Part shown: in pieces, positions 1 through 7,708 of the stretch | Layout of the letters: every line of letters begins with the position of its first letter | Position numbering within the stretch: position 1 is the first letter of the stretch | Source: CAYUIS01 sp964444825 | GTDB lineage: Bacteria; Chloroflexota; Anaerolineae; B4-G1 | DNA: 15,148 bases | Assembly: GCA_964444825.1 (NCBI GenBank) | Contig: CAYUIS010000136.1 | Span: 1 to 15,148, forward strand | Direction of reading: 5' to 3' | Position numbers and translations under genes: made by a program | The notes under the pieces: model-generated | Seen by the model: the letters and a program-made list of their open reading frames with translations, nothing else | What the model was told of the DNA's origin: nothing | The model's database searches: none

Positions 1-1365
1 GATATTCTTGTAGGTATCATCGCTAATTCGATTGATTGCTTCGCGAACCTTCTTTTCGTCTATTCCAACCTCATCTAGGCTCGCTGTCTGCCACCCATCA
101 TGCGCCTGCTCTGGATTTAGGCTCCAATCTTGTGGCGAGGTATTGAACCAGATTTCGTTTGGACCATCTCTGATACCAAAAGTGGCAAGAAAAATGTCCA
201 AATCGCCATCCCCGTCCAGGTCGCCCAGATGGACGTGACGGTAGAACTGGTCATTTCCAAACCGAAAGCCACTGTCCGTAAACTGACCGTTCCCGTCATT
301 CAACCAGAGTTGACACGGTTCCATATGATCCGTCAGCACCAGGTCGAGATCGCCGTCACCATCTAGATCACCCAAGCTGGCCCCAGCATTCCGAACCGTG
401 CTGAGCCGCTGTCCGCTGTCCGTAAACTGGCCCGTCCCGTCGTTGATAAAGACCAAGGCTGGGTGGCTGGTGGACTGAAAATGTCCGTTGGTGATGATCG
501 CATCCAAATCGCCGTCGCTATCCACATCAGCCAGGGCCATATCGCCCATGAGCATTGCGTCGGTATCTGCTTGGCTCCAATGCTGGCTGAAATCGCCGCC
601 GTTCAATCGCACCGAGTATCCCACACCATCTTGTTTGATCAACACATCCACTTCGCCATCCGAATCCAGGTCACCCCAGACGGTGGTCAACGGAAGGCTG
701 ACCTCGCTGGGACCAAAGACTCCTGTGCCGTCGTTCAAACAGACATTGGTCGCGCTTGTGCCTTCACCAACAGCATCCAGATCGCCATCCCCATCCAGGT
801 CGAACAGATTCACACTGAACCCGATATTGGCATCGAATGCTTCCTCAAGCTCCTGGAAAACGGCGTTTCCGTCATTCAGATAAACGCGGCTCACCGCGGA
901 ATCACGATGCGTGCTGATAACCACATCCGGGTCACCATCCCGGTCCACGTCACCCACGTCGATACCATGGCCGTATCCCCCCAACTCCTGGCCTGTATCG
1001 GTGAAAAAACCACTCCCATCATTCAGCCACACCTGGGAGGCATCGCCCTGTGCATTGGCAAAGACCGCATCCAGATCGCCATCAGCATCCAGATCGGCCA
1101 GGCCGATCATCCACGTGGGTACAGATGGAAAAACCTGCCCGCTCTGCTCAAAGGAGAGCCGCGTGCCGGACCAGCGAGGAGAGGGTGTCACCGAGGCTGT
1201 GGGTGGAACAGGAGTATCGGCTGGCGGTACAGAGGTCGCCGTAGTCTCGATTTCCCCACAAGCGGCGACTGAAAGCGGGATCATCACCAGAGCAACGACA
1301 TGCCACTTAAGCAGGCCAGGACCGCCGACCACCCATCTATTGAGTGGACAAAAAGGATTGTCCAC
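1..1365 (-). CDS. FG-GAP/VCBS propeller lipoprotein fused to a serine beta-lactamase-like domain (3' end missing)
   Basis: The frame is open for 455 codons and leaves the window at position 1, so the C-terminus is missing. A hydrophobic segment ends in a lipobox-like LSVAAC, then comes a Pro/Thr linker. Seven repeats follow at roughly residues 85-405, each with a DxDxDGDxD calcium-loop core (for example LGDLDGDGDLD) and spaced about 43-53 residues. Seven repeats match an integrin-alpha-like FG-GAP/VCBS propeller. The last ~45 residues change character: DGWQTASLDEVGID then ends YKNI, which resembles the start of the beta-lactamase/esterase (PF00144) domain seen at 5181-6359 (NWPTATPDEQGMN). 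The catalytic SxxK would lie beyond the edge. I chose the GTG at 1365 because GGAGAGAGG lies about 11 nt upstream and the gap to the preceding stop is 7 nt; GTG at 1332 would give a more usual 24-residue signal peptide. Confidence 0.85.
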   Translation of the reverse strand, partial: MDNPFCPLNRWVVGGPGLLKWHVVALVMIPLSVAACGEIETTATSVPPADTPVPPTASVTPSPRWSGTRLSFEQSGQVFPSVPTWMIGLADLDADGDLDAVFANAQGDASQVWLNDGSGFFTDTGQELGGYGHGIDVGDVDRDGDPDVVISTHRDSAVSRVYLNDGNAVFQELEEAFDANIGFSVNLFDLDGDGDLDAVGEGTSATNVCLNDGTGVFGPSEVSLPLTTVWGDLDSDGEVDVLIKQDGVGYSVRLNGGDFSQHWSQADTDAMLMGDMALADVDSDGDLDAIITNGHFQSTSHPALVFINDGTGQFTDSGQRLSTVRNAGASLGDLDGDGDLDLVLTDHMEPCQLWLNDGNGQFTDSGFRFGNDQFYRHVHLGDLDGDGDLDIFLATFGIRDGPNEIWFNTSPQDWSLNPEQAHDGWQTASLDEVGIDEKKVREAINRISDDTYKNI

Positions 1366-1372
1366 TCTGTGC

Positions 1373-2689
1373 CTAGCCTCTCTCCACATTGCCCTCGGCG
1401 TCCGTCTTCATCATAAAGATATCGAACGCGCGGCCGCTAAAGGCGGACCCGGCGATGACGTATCCTCCATCTGGATGCTGGAGAATCGTGCCAAACATAC
1501 AGTGGGCGTCGGTCTCAATGATCTGCTCCCAGACCAACTCCCCGTCCTCATCAATTTTGACCAACGAAATGTCCGCATCCCACGTGTACAGGTCTGTTAC
1601 CCGCTCCCCTGCAGTGACAAAACCGCCGTCCAGGGTTTGGGCAAGCACCGAGCCATAATCGATCATATCCGGGTCGCCAAAGGTGCTCGTCCAAAGCTCG
1701 TTCCCCTCGGGGTCGATCTTGACGAACAGGAAATCCTCGTTCGGGTCCGCGCCGTCGCTGGGCGAGTAAGAGCCGGTCATAAGATAGTTGCCATCAGCGG
1801 TCTGGACAAGGTCCCGGGCGCCAATTGAGCCCTCCTCCCAGGTGCGAGACCAGACCTCGTTGCCTTCCCCATCAACTTTGATTAACAGAACATCGTCGCC
1901 GCTTTCGGGATAGTACAGGATCGACGCCAGGAGAAGGCCGCCGCCATCCGGCGTCTGAACGCCCCCGGTAACGAGGACGTTGTCTTCGCCGCCAAAGGCG
2001 TGGGACCAGAGCTCGTTCCCTTCGGCGTCGAGCTTGGCCAGGTACACGTTGCTGCTGCCCTCAAAGCCACCGTAGCCGGCCGCGCCGGGATCGGCTACAA
2101 AGTCGTCTGGGTCCACAATATTACCCACGAGCAAAAAGCTGCAATCAGCCATCTGCTGGGCTGCCGCCATCTCGTCCAAGGGACCACCGACCGTCTTGAA
2201 CCAGAGCTCGTTCCCGTCCTGATCCAGTTTCATCAGATAGACGTCCATCCCATTCGTGCTGGAGGATAACGTCCCTCCCGAGACAAGCAGCCCTCCATCG
2301 CTCGTTCGAGAGATCGTTAGACCTCCCTGGTACCCCTTTTTCTCGTAAGTCTTTTCCCACAACACGTCCCCGGCGCCATCGGTCCTGATCAGATAGACGT
2401 CCCCCTGCATCTCAGGTTCGAATTCGACATTTGCGGTTCCGACGAGAAAGTAGCCTCCGTCGTCAGCAAGCAGGATATCGTCGCACACGTCATCCCGACT
2501 TCCGCCATAGGTCTTGAACCAGGTATCGCTAGTGGTCGCCAGCTCAGACGCAGGAGTAGCAGTTGGTGAACGTTCAGTCACCGGCGGTTCGGTCGGTGGA
2601 ACCGGCGTCGTGGCTGCGGGCGACCCACAGCCAGCGATCAGAATCGCTAAAAAGAGCAATACAATTGTGCCGACATACTTCTTCGACAT
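1373..2689 (-). CDS. Delta-60-type seven-repeat propeller lipoprotein
   Basis: A 438-residue lipoprotein: residues 1-20 are a signal peptide ending LIAG before Cys21, then a Pro/Thr linker to about residue 50. The rest is seven copies of a ~50-residue unit with the core TxDGGYxLxG ... DVYLxKxDxxGNELWxKTxGG. This is the pattern of bacterial delta-60/PQQ-like repeat proteins, which are predicted beta-propellers; no enzymatic residues are visible. It is a stand-alone relative of the C-terminal third of the 8824-11535 product. Blades 5-6 match closely, sharing the order WEE, DGNY, DFLF, GNxxW, GD and DYG. The third repeat is degenerate (MADCSFLLVG in place of xxDGGYxLVG). AGGAGG lies 8 nt before the ATG. 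The stop is 7 nt from the next gene's likely GTG. A role in binding on the cell surface is inference only. Confidence 0.88.
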   Translation of the reverse strand: MSKKYVGTIVLLFLAILIAGCGSPAATTPVPPTEPPVTERSPTATPASELATTSDTWFKTYGGSRDDVCDDILLADDGGYFLVGTANVEFEPEMQGDVYLIRTDGAGDVLWEKTYEKKGYQGGLTISRTSDGGLLVSGGTLSSSTNGMDVYLMKLDQDGNELWFKTVGGPLDEMAAAQQMADCSFLLVGNIVDPDDFVADPGAAGYGGFEGSSNVYLAKLDAEGNELWSHAFGGEDNVLVTGGVQTPDGGGLLLASILYYPESGDDVLLIKVDGEGNEVWSRTWEEGSIGARDLVQTADGNYLMTGSYSPSDGADPNEDFLFVKIDPEGNELWTSTFGDPDMIDYGSVLAQTLDGGFVTAGERVTDLYTWDADISLVKIDEDGELVWEQIIETDAHCMFGTILQHPDGGYVIAGSAFSGRAFDIFMMKTDAEGNVERG

Positions 2690-2729
2690 GACAGATTCCT
2701 CCTATCTTTGAAGTGGTGTGACTTTCGCT

Positions 2730-3806
2730 TTATCGGGGTATGCCCCACAGATATACTTTGTTATCGTAGCCGCCGGAGGCCAACAGTGTGCCATCTGGTG
2801 AGAAAGCCACCGCCATCAATTCATCGTCGTGGGGCAGAGTGCGCAACATCCTTCCGCTCACGACGTCCCATAAGCTGACTCCGCCGACGCCGCCGGCAGA
2901 AGCCAGGATCGTGCCGTCCGGGGAAAAGGCTAAACCGAACAGCCCGTCTCGTAGGCTGAGTCTATGTATCGTTTCTCCGCTGGCGATGTCCCATAATCGC
3001 AGCTCACAATCCGTACCACCCGAAGCCAAAAGACCTCCATCAGGTGAAAAGGCCACGTCGTGTACACCAGTTTCATCGCCATACTCAAACGTACCAGCGA
3101 TTTGCCCACTCGCTACATCCCACAATCTCACCTTGCCACCGAGTCCACCGGCGGCTAAGAGATCACCATCCGGTGAAAAGACGATGTTGAACTTGTCGGT
3201 CCCCTCCTCAAGTTCCCGCAACACTTCTCCGCTGGCGACATTCCACAGCTTGATTGGTTGAGTAACAAGAGCAACAGCGAGGGCTGACCCGTCGGGAGAG
3301 AAAGCCACAGAGGCCAATCCCCTCCGCTCGAGTGTATGAATGACTTGCCTGCTTTCCACATCCCAGATGGTGTTCGCAGAAGCAAGCAGGCGCCCATCTG
3401 GAGAAAAGACAATGTCGTTCACAATCGCCTCGTTCACACTCTTCTGAAAGTTGTGTGCCACTTGCCCGCTTTGCACATCCCACAGTTTGATCGTGCCATC
3501 CATACTGGACGAGGCGACGTAAACACCATCCCCCGAAAAGGCCAGGGTCATCACTCTATCGCTGTGCCCACTGAGGGTACGCAGGCGTTCTACCTGATCG
3601 GCCGTGTCCACAGAGATGGTCGCCTGGCCTCCCTCGGGCAAGTGGTCGTCAGCCGCAGGGGTCGGTATGATGGTTGGCGGTACGGTCGTTGGCGAGGGAG
3701 ACAAGGTGGTGGCTGTGGGGGGCACGGTGGTCAAGGCTGACCCACACGCGCTGGTAAGGGCGATCAGGGTGATCAGAATGATGATTTTGGTAAAGGATTT
3801 GAACAC
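2730..3806 (-). CDS. WD40 seven-blade lipoprotein
   Basis: With the GTG start this is 358 residues. The signal peptide MFKSFTKIIILITLIALTSA precedes Cys21, followed by a Pro/Thr linker and seven WD40 repeats (FSPDGxLLASGG...LWD), enough for one closed propeller. An in-frame ATG at 3845 would add 13 residues (MGFAPLTNVRRKL), but it lies inside the upstream remnant frame and has no ribosome binding site; AAGGAG sits 7 nt before the GTG, so the GTG is preferred. Blade 2 is short: LLASAN runs directly into TIWD, missing about five residues of the DGTIKL strand. The C-terminus VYLWGIPR resembles that of the remnant just upstream. WD40 proteins act as binding scaffolds; the partner is unknown. The signal peptide shares FKS and LIALTS with the product of 4039-5148. 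Confidence 0.9.
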   Translation of the reverse strand: MFKSFTKIIILITLIALTSACGSALTTVPPTATTLSPSPTTVPPTIIPTPAADDHLPEGGQATISVDTADQVERLRTLSGHSDRVMTLAFSGDGVYVASSSMDGTIKLWDVQSGQVAHNFQKSVNEAIVNDIVFSPDGRLLASANTIWDVESRQVIHTLERRGLASVAFSPDGSALAVALVTQPIKLWNVASGEVLRELEEGTDKFNIVFSPDGDLLAAGGLGGKVRLWDVASGQIAGTFEYGDETGVHDVAFSPDGGLLASGGTDCELRLWDIASGETIHRLSLRDGLFGLAFSPDGTILASAGGVGGVSLWDVVSGRMLRTLPHDDELMAVAFSPDGTLLASGGYDNKVYLWGIPR

Positions 3807-3813
3807 AAGTTTT

Positions 3814-3819
3814 CTCCTT
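3814..3819 (-). promoter_or_regulatory. Ribosome binding site fixing the GTG start at 3806
   Basis: AAGGAG on the minus strand, 7 nt upstream of GTG 3806-3804. It lies downstream of the ATG at 3845, so that ATG cannot use it. The remnant frame stops at 3829-3827, leaving a 20-nt gap that holds this site. Confidence 0.75.
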
Positions 3820-3826
3820 ACGTTGG

Positions 3827-3979
3827 TTAACGGGGCAAACCCCATAGATATAAGGCGATTTGCAAACCATCAGGAGACCTCGGAAGCGCAGGCATGATCG
3901 CAGGTTTGCTCGGCCCACAGCCAGAGACCAAAGTGAAGGCCACCAGGGCTACCAAGATCACTTGATTTCGCTTTGGCAG
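3827..3979 (-). pseudogene. Remnant of a WD40-type lipoprotein: signal peptide joined to the last blade
   Basis: This frame reads 50 codons from CTG to TAA. Residues 1-20 (LPKRNQVILVALVAFTLVSG) look like an intact lipoprotein signal peptide with Cys21 followed by GPSKP. Without any propeller body the frame then reads RSPDGLQIA and ends LYLWGLPR, matching the end of the next gene (FSPDG...VYLWGIPR). The simplest reading is a WD40 lipoprotein reduced by internal deletions that removed the linker, six blades and part of the seventh. GGAG lies 7 nt before the CTG, where an ATG would be expected, so the start codon may also have been lost; the overlapping ATG-started frame is out of phase with the signal peptide. 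A tiny expressed lipopeptide starting at CTG cannot be excluded. It lies between the stop at 4039 and the GTG at 3806. Confidence 0.7.
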
Positions 3980-4038
3980 TGTGCATCTCCGTTAGCGGCT
4001 TGCATCCGATTCGATTCCAATTGTCCTGCCCCGACGGG

Positions 4039-5148
4039 TCAGGGGGTCCAGTCAGGCGAGGTATCGTTGGCGACATCGGTTGTCAGGCGTCGCCGGTCAG
4101 TGCCGTTGGCGTTCATGACATAGATGTCCCATTGGGCATCAGGATTGGCCTGGAAAGCGATCTGTGTGCCATCCGGCGACCAGGCCGGGGCAAACTCGTC
4201 CAGCTCAGGGGTGTCGGTCAGTTGTCGCAGATCCGTGCCATCGGCATTGACTACATAGAGATCTCGATGGTAGCCTACCACGGCACTGAAGGCGATCAAC
4301 GATCCCACTGGCGACCAGGCCGGCCGATCATTCAAACGCTCGGCGGCCCGGGGCAATGGCTGCAGATCCGCTATGCTGGCTCCACCTTTCTCCAATGCAT
4401 CCTGGACGTTCAACACACAAATTGTCAAATCCTCAGCTCTGGGATCAGGGTCGAGATCGACGACACAGGCGATGTACTTTCCATCCGGCGACCACGAGGG
4501 ACTAAAAGCCTGCATACCGTTGTCAAGCTGGGTCAATTGTTGCAGCTCGGAGCCGCCAGTGTTCATCAGATACAAGTCACTATCGTCACTGCGCGCGTGA
4601 TGAGAGAAAGCGATCCGGGTGGAATCGGGCGACCAGGCGGGGCCACCGGCATTCCCATCGGTCGTCAACCGTCGCTTGTTGGTGCCGTCAGGGTTGATGA
4701 CATAGATGTCAGAATGACCAGCATAGTTGTCGAGATTGTACGCGATCCGAGCGCCATCTGGCGACCAGACCGGCTCCTCGCTCTCAGAACCGTCCCTGGT
4801 CACCTGCCGCTTGTCGGTGCCGTCAGCGTTCATCACATAGACCTCATAATCGCCCTCGCCCCGTCGGGAGGAAAAGACGATCCGGCCGCCACCGCTGCCC
4901 GTGAGAGGCGGTACCGGGGTCGCCGTCGGCGTAGGAGGCACCGGAGTTGCGGTCGGTGTGGGAGGCATCGGGGTCACGGTTGGAGGTATTGACGTCGCAG
5001 CTGGCGTGGGGAACTCGGGTGTCTCCGACGGCGCAGTCACGGTGGTGACCGTGGGAGGAACAGGGGTTGCGGCCGGCCCGCACGCGTTGACAAGGCTAGT
5101 CAGTGCGATCAGTACGGCGGATAGCGTCAGACTTTTGAATCTCACCAT
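4039..5148 (-). CDS. TolB-like (PD40) six-blade propeller lipoprotein
   Basis: From the ATG at 5148 the product is 369 residues: signal peptide ending SLVNA before Cys23, then a ~65-residue Pro/Thr/Val linker with tandem PPTPTATPV units. The propeller starts at GRIVFSSRR and has five W-S-P-(D/V)-(G/S) turns (SPDGARIAY, SPDSTRIAF, SPDGKYIAC, SPVGSLIAF, SPDGTQIAF) alternating with DIYVMNADGT-type strands. It closes with SPDWTP at the C-terminus, giving six blades with N- and C-terminal strands sharing one. PD40/TolB-like propellers bind proteins or glycans; no catalytic residues are visible. The frame can be extended to a GTG at 5184, but those codons include the AGGAGG Shine-Dalgarno itself, so the start is ATG 5148 or GTG 5145 (3 or 6 nt spacing). 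Similar to the middle domain of the 8824-11535 protein. Confidence 0.9.
   Translation of the reverse strand: MVRFKSLTLSAVLIALTSLVNACGPAATPVPPTVTTVTAPSETPEFPTPAATSIPPTVTPMPPTPTATPVPPTPTATPVPPLTGSGGGRIVFSSRRGEGDYEVYVMNADGTDKRQVTRDGSESEEPVWSPDGARIAYNLDNYAGHSDIYVINPDGTNKRRLTTDGNAGGPAWSPDSTRIAFSHHARSDDSDLYLMNTGGSELQQLTQLDNGMQAFSPSWSPDGKYIACVVDLDPDPRAEDLTICVLNVQDALEKGGASIADLQPLPRAAERLNDRPAWSPVGSLIAFSAVVGYHRDLYVVNADGTDLRQLTDTPELDEFAPAWSPDGTQIAFQANPDAQWDIYVMNANGTDRRRLTTDVANDTSPDWTP
4906..4986 (-). repeat. In-frame 27-nt tandem repeat in the linker
   Basis: About three copies of a 27-nt unit, one with an extra codon, encode the PPTPTATPV linker of the PD40 lipoprotein. Copies differ mainly at third codon positions. 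Such repeats would allow linker length to change by replication slippage in multiples of three. Confidence 0.7.
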
Positions 5149-5151
5149 TCT

Positions 5152-5157
5152 CCTCCT
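5152..5157 (-). promoter_or_regulatory. Ribosome binding site for the PD40 lipoprotein gene
   Basis: AGGAGG on the minus strand, 3 nt before ATG 5148 and 6 nt before GTG 5145. This rules out the upstream GTG at 5184, which overlaps the previous gene's stop. Confidence 0.65.
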
Positions 5158-5180
5158 GTCTGTTGACCGTGGTTGGTCTC

Positions 5181-6359
5181 TCACTCGGCAGCCGGGATGA
5201 TGTACTCGTTCAGCAATGTCTCTGGGACAAAAAAGTCGCTATCGTTCAACTCGCTGGTAAAGACCACCACCGTGTCCTTCTCAGGCACCACGTAGATGAA
5301 CTGGCCCTCGTAGCCCAGCGCCATATAGTAACCGCCATCATCCACCCACCACTGATACCCGTATCCGTCCGAAAGCGTCCCGGCGGTGATGTGGGCCTGC
5401 GTAGAAGCCTCGACCCAGGCAGCCGGCACCACCTGCTCGCCCTCCCACTGCCCGCCGTTCAGGTAGAGATAGCCGATCTTGGCCATATCGTGGGGCTTGA
5501 TGTGCATATCCCCCCACCCGATCGTGATACCATCTGGATTGGCAGGCCAATCCACGTCGGTGATATCCAGCGGCTCGAAGAGATTCTCCTGAGCGTACGC
5601 CAGGGCGCTTTTACCGGTCGTCTCCTGGACGATGGCAGAAAGGAGAAAGGAGCCGCCGTTGCAGTACTCGAAACGGGTTCCCGGCGGCTCGGCCATCGGC
5701 AGATCGAGCATGAACTGAACCCAATCGTCACTTCCCCGCATCTCGTTCAGGCCGCGCCAGTTATACAGATAGGAATCCCGGCACTCCAGCCCTGATGACA
5801 TGGTCAACAGATCCTCCAACGTCATCGTCTCCTTGTCCGCGTCGAGGTTTGCCGCCGTTCGCCCCTCAAATAGGTCGAGAACAGGTTGATCCACGCCTTC
5901 GATATAGCCCTGCCCAATGGCGATGCCGATCAGTGTGGAGACGATACTCTTGGTGCAGGAGTGGATGACGTGTTTTGAATCCGGCTCAAAAGGAGGGAAA
6001 TACTCATCCAGCACGATGGTGCCGTTGCGGATGACGGTGACGGAGTCAACGTCGTAATCGCGCTCTTTGATGATATCCACCGCCCCCGCCAGCAAGCCTC
6101 CGTTCATTCCCTGCTCATCAGGGGTAGCGGTGGGCCAGTTAAAGGGGGATGGTGTTGGGGACCGGGGGGATGGCGTTGGGGACGGCAGGGATGGTGTTGT
6201 GGATGGGGGGGATGATGTCGCCCCCTGAGCATCAGCAGCATCGACTGCTGGCGGCGTCACACGATCCGGCGTCGCGACAGGTGTCGGTTTCCCACCGCAC
6301 GCCGCGATTCCCAGTAGCACAGACAGTTGGACGAGTATGGTGAAAACCCGGAGTCTCAT
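5181..6359 (-). CDS. Serine beta-lactamase-like hydrolase lipoprotein (PF00144 family)
   Basis: A 392-residue product from the ATG at 6359: signal peptide MRLRVFTILVQLSVLLGIAA before Cys21, then a Ser/Pro/Thr linker to about residue 75. The hydrolase domain follows. It has the nucleophile motif SCTK (Ser134, Lys137), the second motif YCN (residues 232-234) and a third-motif equivalent GYEGQ (about 349-353) in place of the classical KTG. This is the class C beta-lactamase/esterase/D-peptidase fold; in stand-alone lipoproteins of this family the substrate is usually unknown, and an antibiotic target is not implied. All catalytic positions look intact, so activity is likely. Longer ATG starts exist at 6380 and 6374, but GGAG 9 nt before 6359 and the Cys21 spacing favour this one. 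The stop is 32 nt from the next start. The domain start resembles the last residues of the product ending at position 1. Confidence 0.92.
   Translation of the reverse strand: MRLRVFTILVQLSVLLGIAACGGKPTPVATPDRVTPPAVDAADAQGATSSPPSTTPSLPSPTPSPRSPTPSPFNWPTATPDEQGMNGGLLAGAVDIIKERDYDVDSVTVIRNGTIVLDEYFPPFEPDSKHVIHSCTKSIVSTLIGIAIGQGYIEGVDQPVLDLFEGRTAANLDADKETMTLEDLLTMSSGLECRDSYLYNWRGLNEMRGSDDWVQFMLDLPMAEPPGTRFEYCNGGSFLLSAIVQETTGKSALAYAQENLFEPLDITDVDWPANPDGITIGWGDMHIKPHDMAKIGYLYLNGGQWEGEQVVPAAWVEASTQAHITAGTLSDGYGYQWWVDDGGYYMALGYEGQFIYVVPEKDTVVVFTSELNDSDFFVPETLLNEYIIPAAE
6144..6211 (+). repeat. G-rich tandem tract in the hydrolase linker
   Basis: The plus strand has six G-runs (lengths 5, 4, 6, 4, 3 and 7) separated by 8, 3, 8, 6 and 14 nt in a ~20-nt imperfect repeat. 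It encodes the Ser/Pro/Thr linker on the minus strand. The tract could form a G-quadruplex on the template strand; some loops are longer than the usual seven-base limit. Confidence 0.45.
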
Positions 6360-6368
6360 CTCTTTTTG

Positions 6369-6372
6369 CTCC
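6369..6372 (-). promoter_or_regulatory. Ribosome binding site for the serine hydrolase gene
   Basis: GGAG on the minus strand, 9 nt before ATG 6359, supporting this start over the two upstream in-frame ATGs. The 101-nt gap in which it lies (6360-6460) is the widest in the operon; I see no gene, hairpin-terminator or clear promoter in it. Confidence 0.5.
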
Positions 6373-6460
6373 ATCCACATATGCTTACAGATCCAACCCT
6401 ATGACGAGCGGCTGCAATGAAACCCAGCACCGATCATCGTGGTGAAATCCTTCAGATCTC

Positions 6461-7681
6461 TCACGGCGACCAGACCCCCATCTTATCTACCTGATCGTCC
6501 TCCCCGCCCGTGTCCAGTTGCTCCAATGCGCCGGATGTGATGTCATAAACCCACATGCCATCTGCAGACAACCAGCCTTCCGGGGTCTCGAACAACGTGC
6601 TGAACAGCAGGCGGTTGCTGTCTGATGACCAGTTGAGTAGAGTCATCATCATTCCCTCTTCCGTGTGAAAGACGGCAGCAGGCTCTCCTGTCTCTGCATC
6701 CAGGATGTGTATCTTCATGTCTGATGCATCACCGGCATCCAGCAACCTTGCAGAGGCAGAAACGGCGATGTATGCGCCGTTTGGCGACCAGGCAACCTCA
6801 ACCGGATACCCACTGGGTAGCTGGGCAGCCTGGCGCAACTCTCCGTCTGTGCCCATGATCAAGACTTTCTGGTCCAAAGGGTTGGCGATGGCGAACTCGG
6901 TTCCATTCGGCGACCAGTCCATTGGCACTCCCCATTCCCACGAATCCAGCATTCCTACCTCATAGATGGGAATGACGTGCTGATCCTCGAGAGACATCAG
7001 GTGTACGGTCATTCTAGTGGTATCAGTCTCGGGCATGAAGAGCAGTTCTTCGCCGGTAGGAGACCATACCATCATTTCGATTGCCCAAAAGTCGAGCGGA
7101 ATCCTGTACTGAACCTCACTACCATCGGCCCAGATGACAAAGAGGGTGTCGGTTGTGTCGTCCTCGACCTGGGCTAAAAAGGCGAGGCGGTCCCCGTCGG
7201 GAGACCAGGTGACAGGGTGGGCCTCATTAATGCTGGGGATGGCGTCGCTTATGCGGATGTGCGCGGAGCCGTCTAGCGGCGCCTCCCATATCTCAAAGAT
7301 GTCATTGCCATTCCAGAGTTCTTCGTCCTCCCCGGGTGTATGTACCAGATAGGCGATCTTTTGGCCATCGGGCGACCAGGAAGGAAAGATGCAGAAACCA
7401 TCCTCTGAGCCAGCCACGCGCTGCGGGTTCAAGCCATCGGCATCCATCACATAGATGGCAGAGAACTCGTCCTCGTCCGATTGATCGGTGACGTAGGCAA
7501 TACGCGATCCCCCGGTTGGCTCATCCCGCGTCAAGGGCAGGGCCAGACTCGCCTTCGGCCCAGCAGGGTCCACGTTCTTTGGCTGGCGCACGGCGACAAA
7601 CAGGACCATCACACCGGCCAGCAGCACACAAACTGCCAGGACAACCAGGATCACGACCAAGGGTTTGTTGTTGCTGTTCAT
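6461..7681 (-). CDS. Membrane-anchored TolB-like (PD40) propeller protein
   Basis: A 406-residue protein, the only intact product in the operon without a lipobox. Residues 8-30 (VVILVVLAVCVLLAGVMVLF core) form one transmembrane segment after a short charged N-terminus, so it is probably a signal anchor with the body outside. After a short linker the PD40 propeller runs from SRIAYVTD to the end. It has turns SWSPDG, TWSPDG, VWSPTG, DWSPNG, AWSPNG and NWSSDS, and a closing VWSP at the C-terminus, probably seven blades. AAGGAGG lies 8 nt before the ATG and the gap to the upstream gene is 27 nt. The blades are more divergent than in the other PD40 proteins here. No enzymatic motif is visible; a binding or scaffold role is inferred from the fold. 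Confidence 0.88.
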   Translation of the reverse strand: MNSNNKPLVVILVVLAVCVLLAGVMVLFVAVRQPKNVDPAGPKASLALPLTRDEPTGGSRIAYVTDQSDEDEFSAIYVMDADGLNPQRVAGSEDGFCIFPSWSPDGQKIAYLVHTPGEDEELWNGNDIFEIWEAPLDGSAHIRISDAIPSINEAHPVTWSPDGDRLAFLAQVEDDTTDTLFVIWADGSEVQYRIPLDFWAIEMMVWSPTGEELLFMPETDTTRMTVHLMSLEDQHVIPIYEVGMLDSWEWGVPMDWSPNGTEFAIANPLDQKVLIMGTDGELRQAAQLPSGYPVEVAWSPNGAYIAVSASARLLDAGDASDMKIHILDAETGEPAAVFHTEEGMMMTLLNWSSDSNRLLFSTLFETPEGWLSADGMWVYDITSGALEQLDTGGEDDQVDKMGVWSP

Positions 7682-7708
7682 ACTTTACTCCTCCTTGCAC
7701 AAAACACC

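Noticed and set aside
463..1828. Long plus-strand open frames (463-1272 and 911-1828)
   Set aside because: They are antisense to the FG-GAP and delta-60 genes. Their repeated IQIAI and RSPSPSRS-type patterns are the reverse reading of calcium-loop codons; no domain or ribosome binding site.
3973..4992. 339-codon plus-strand open frame
   Set aside because: Antisense to the PD40 lipoprotein gene, with periodic patterns mirroring its blades and linker; no recognisable domain.
5181..6359. Calling the serine hydrolase an antibiotic-resistance beta-lactamase
   Set aside because: It has the family fold motifs but GYEGQ in place of KTG and sits in a propeller-lipoprotein operon; nothing shows antibiotic hydrolysis, so only the family name is supported.
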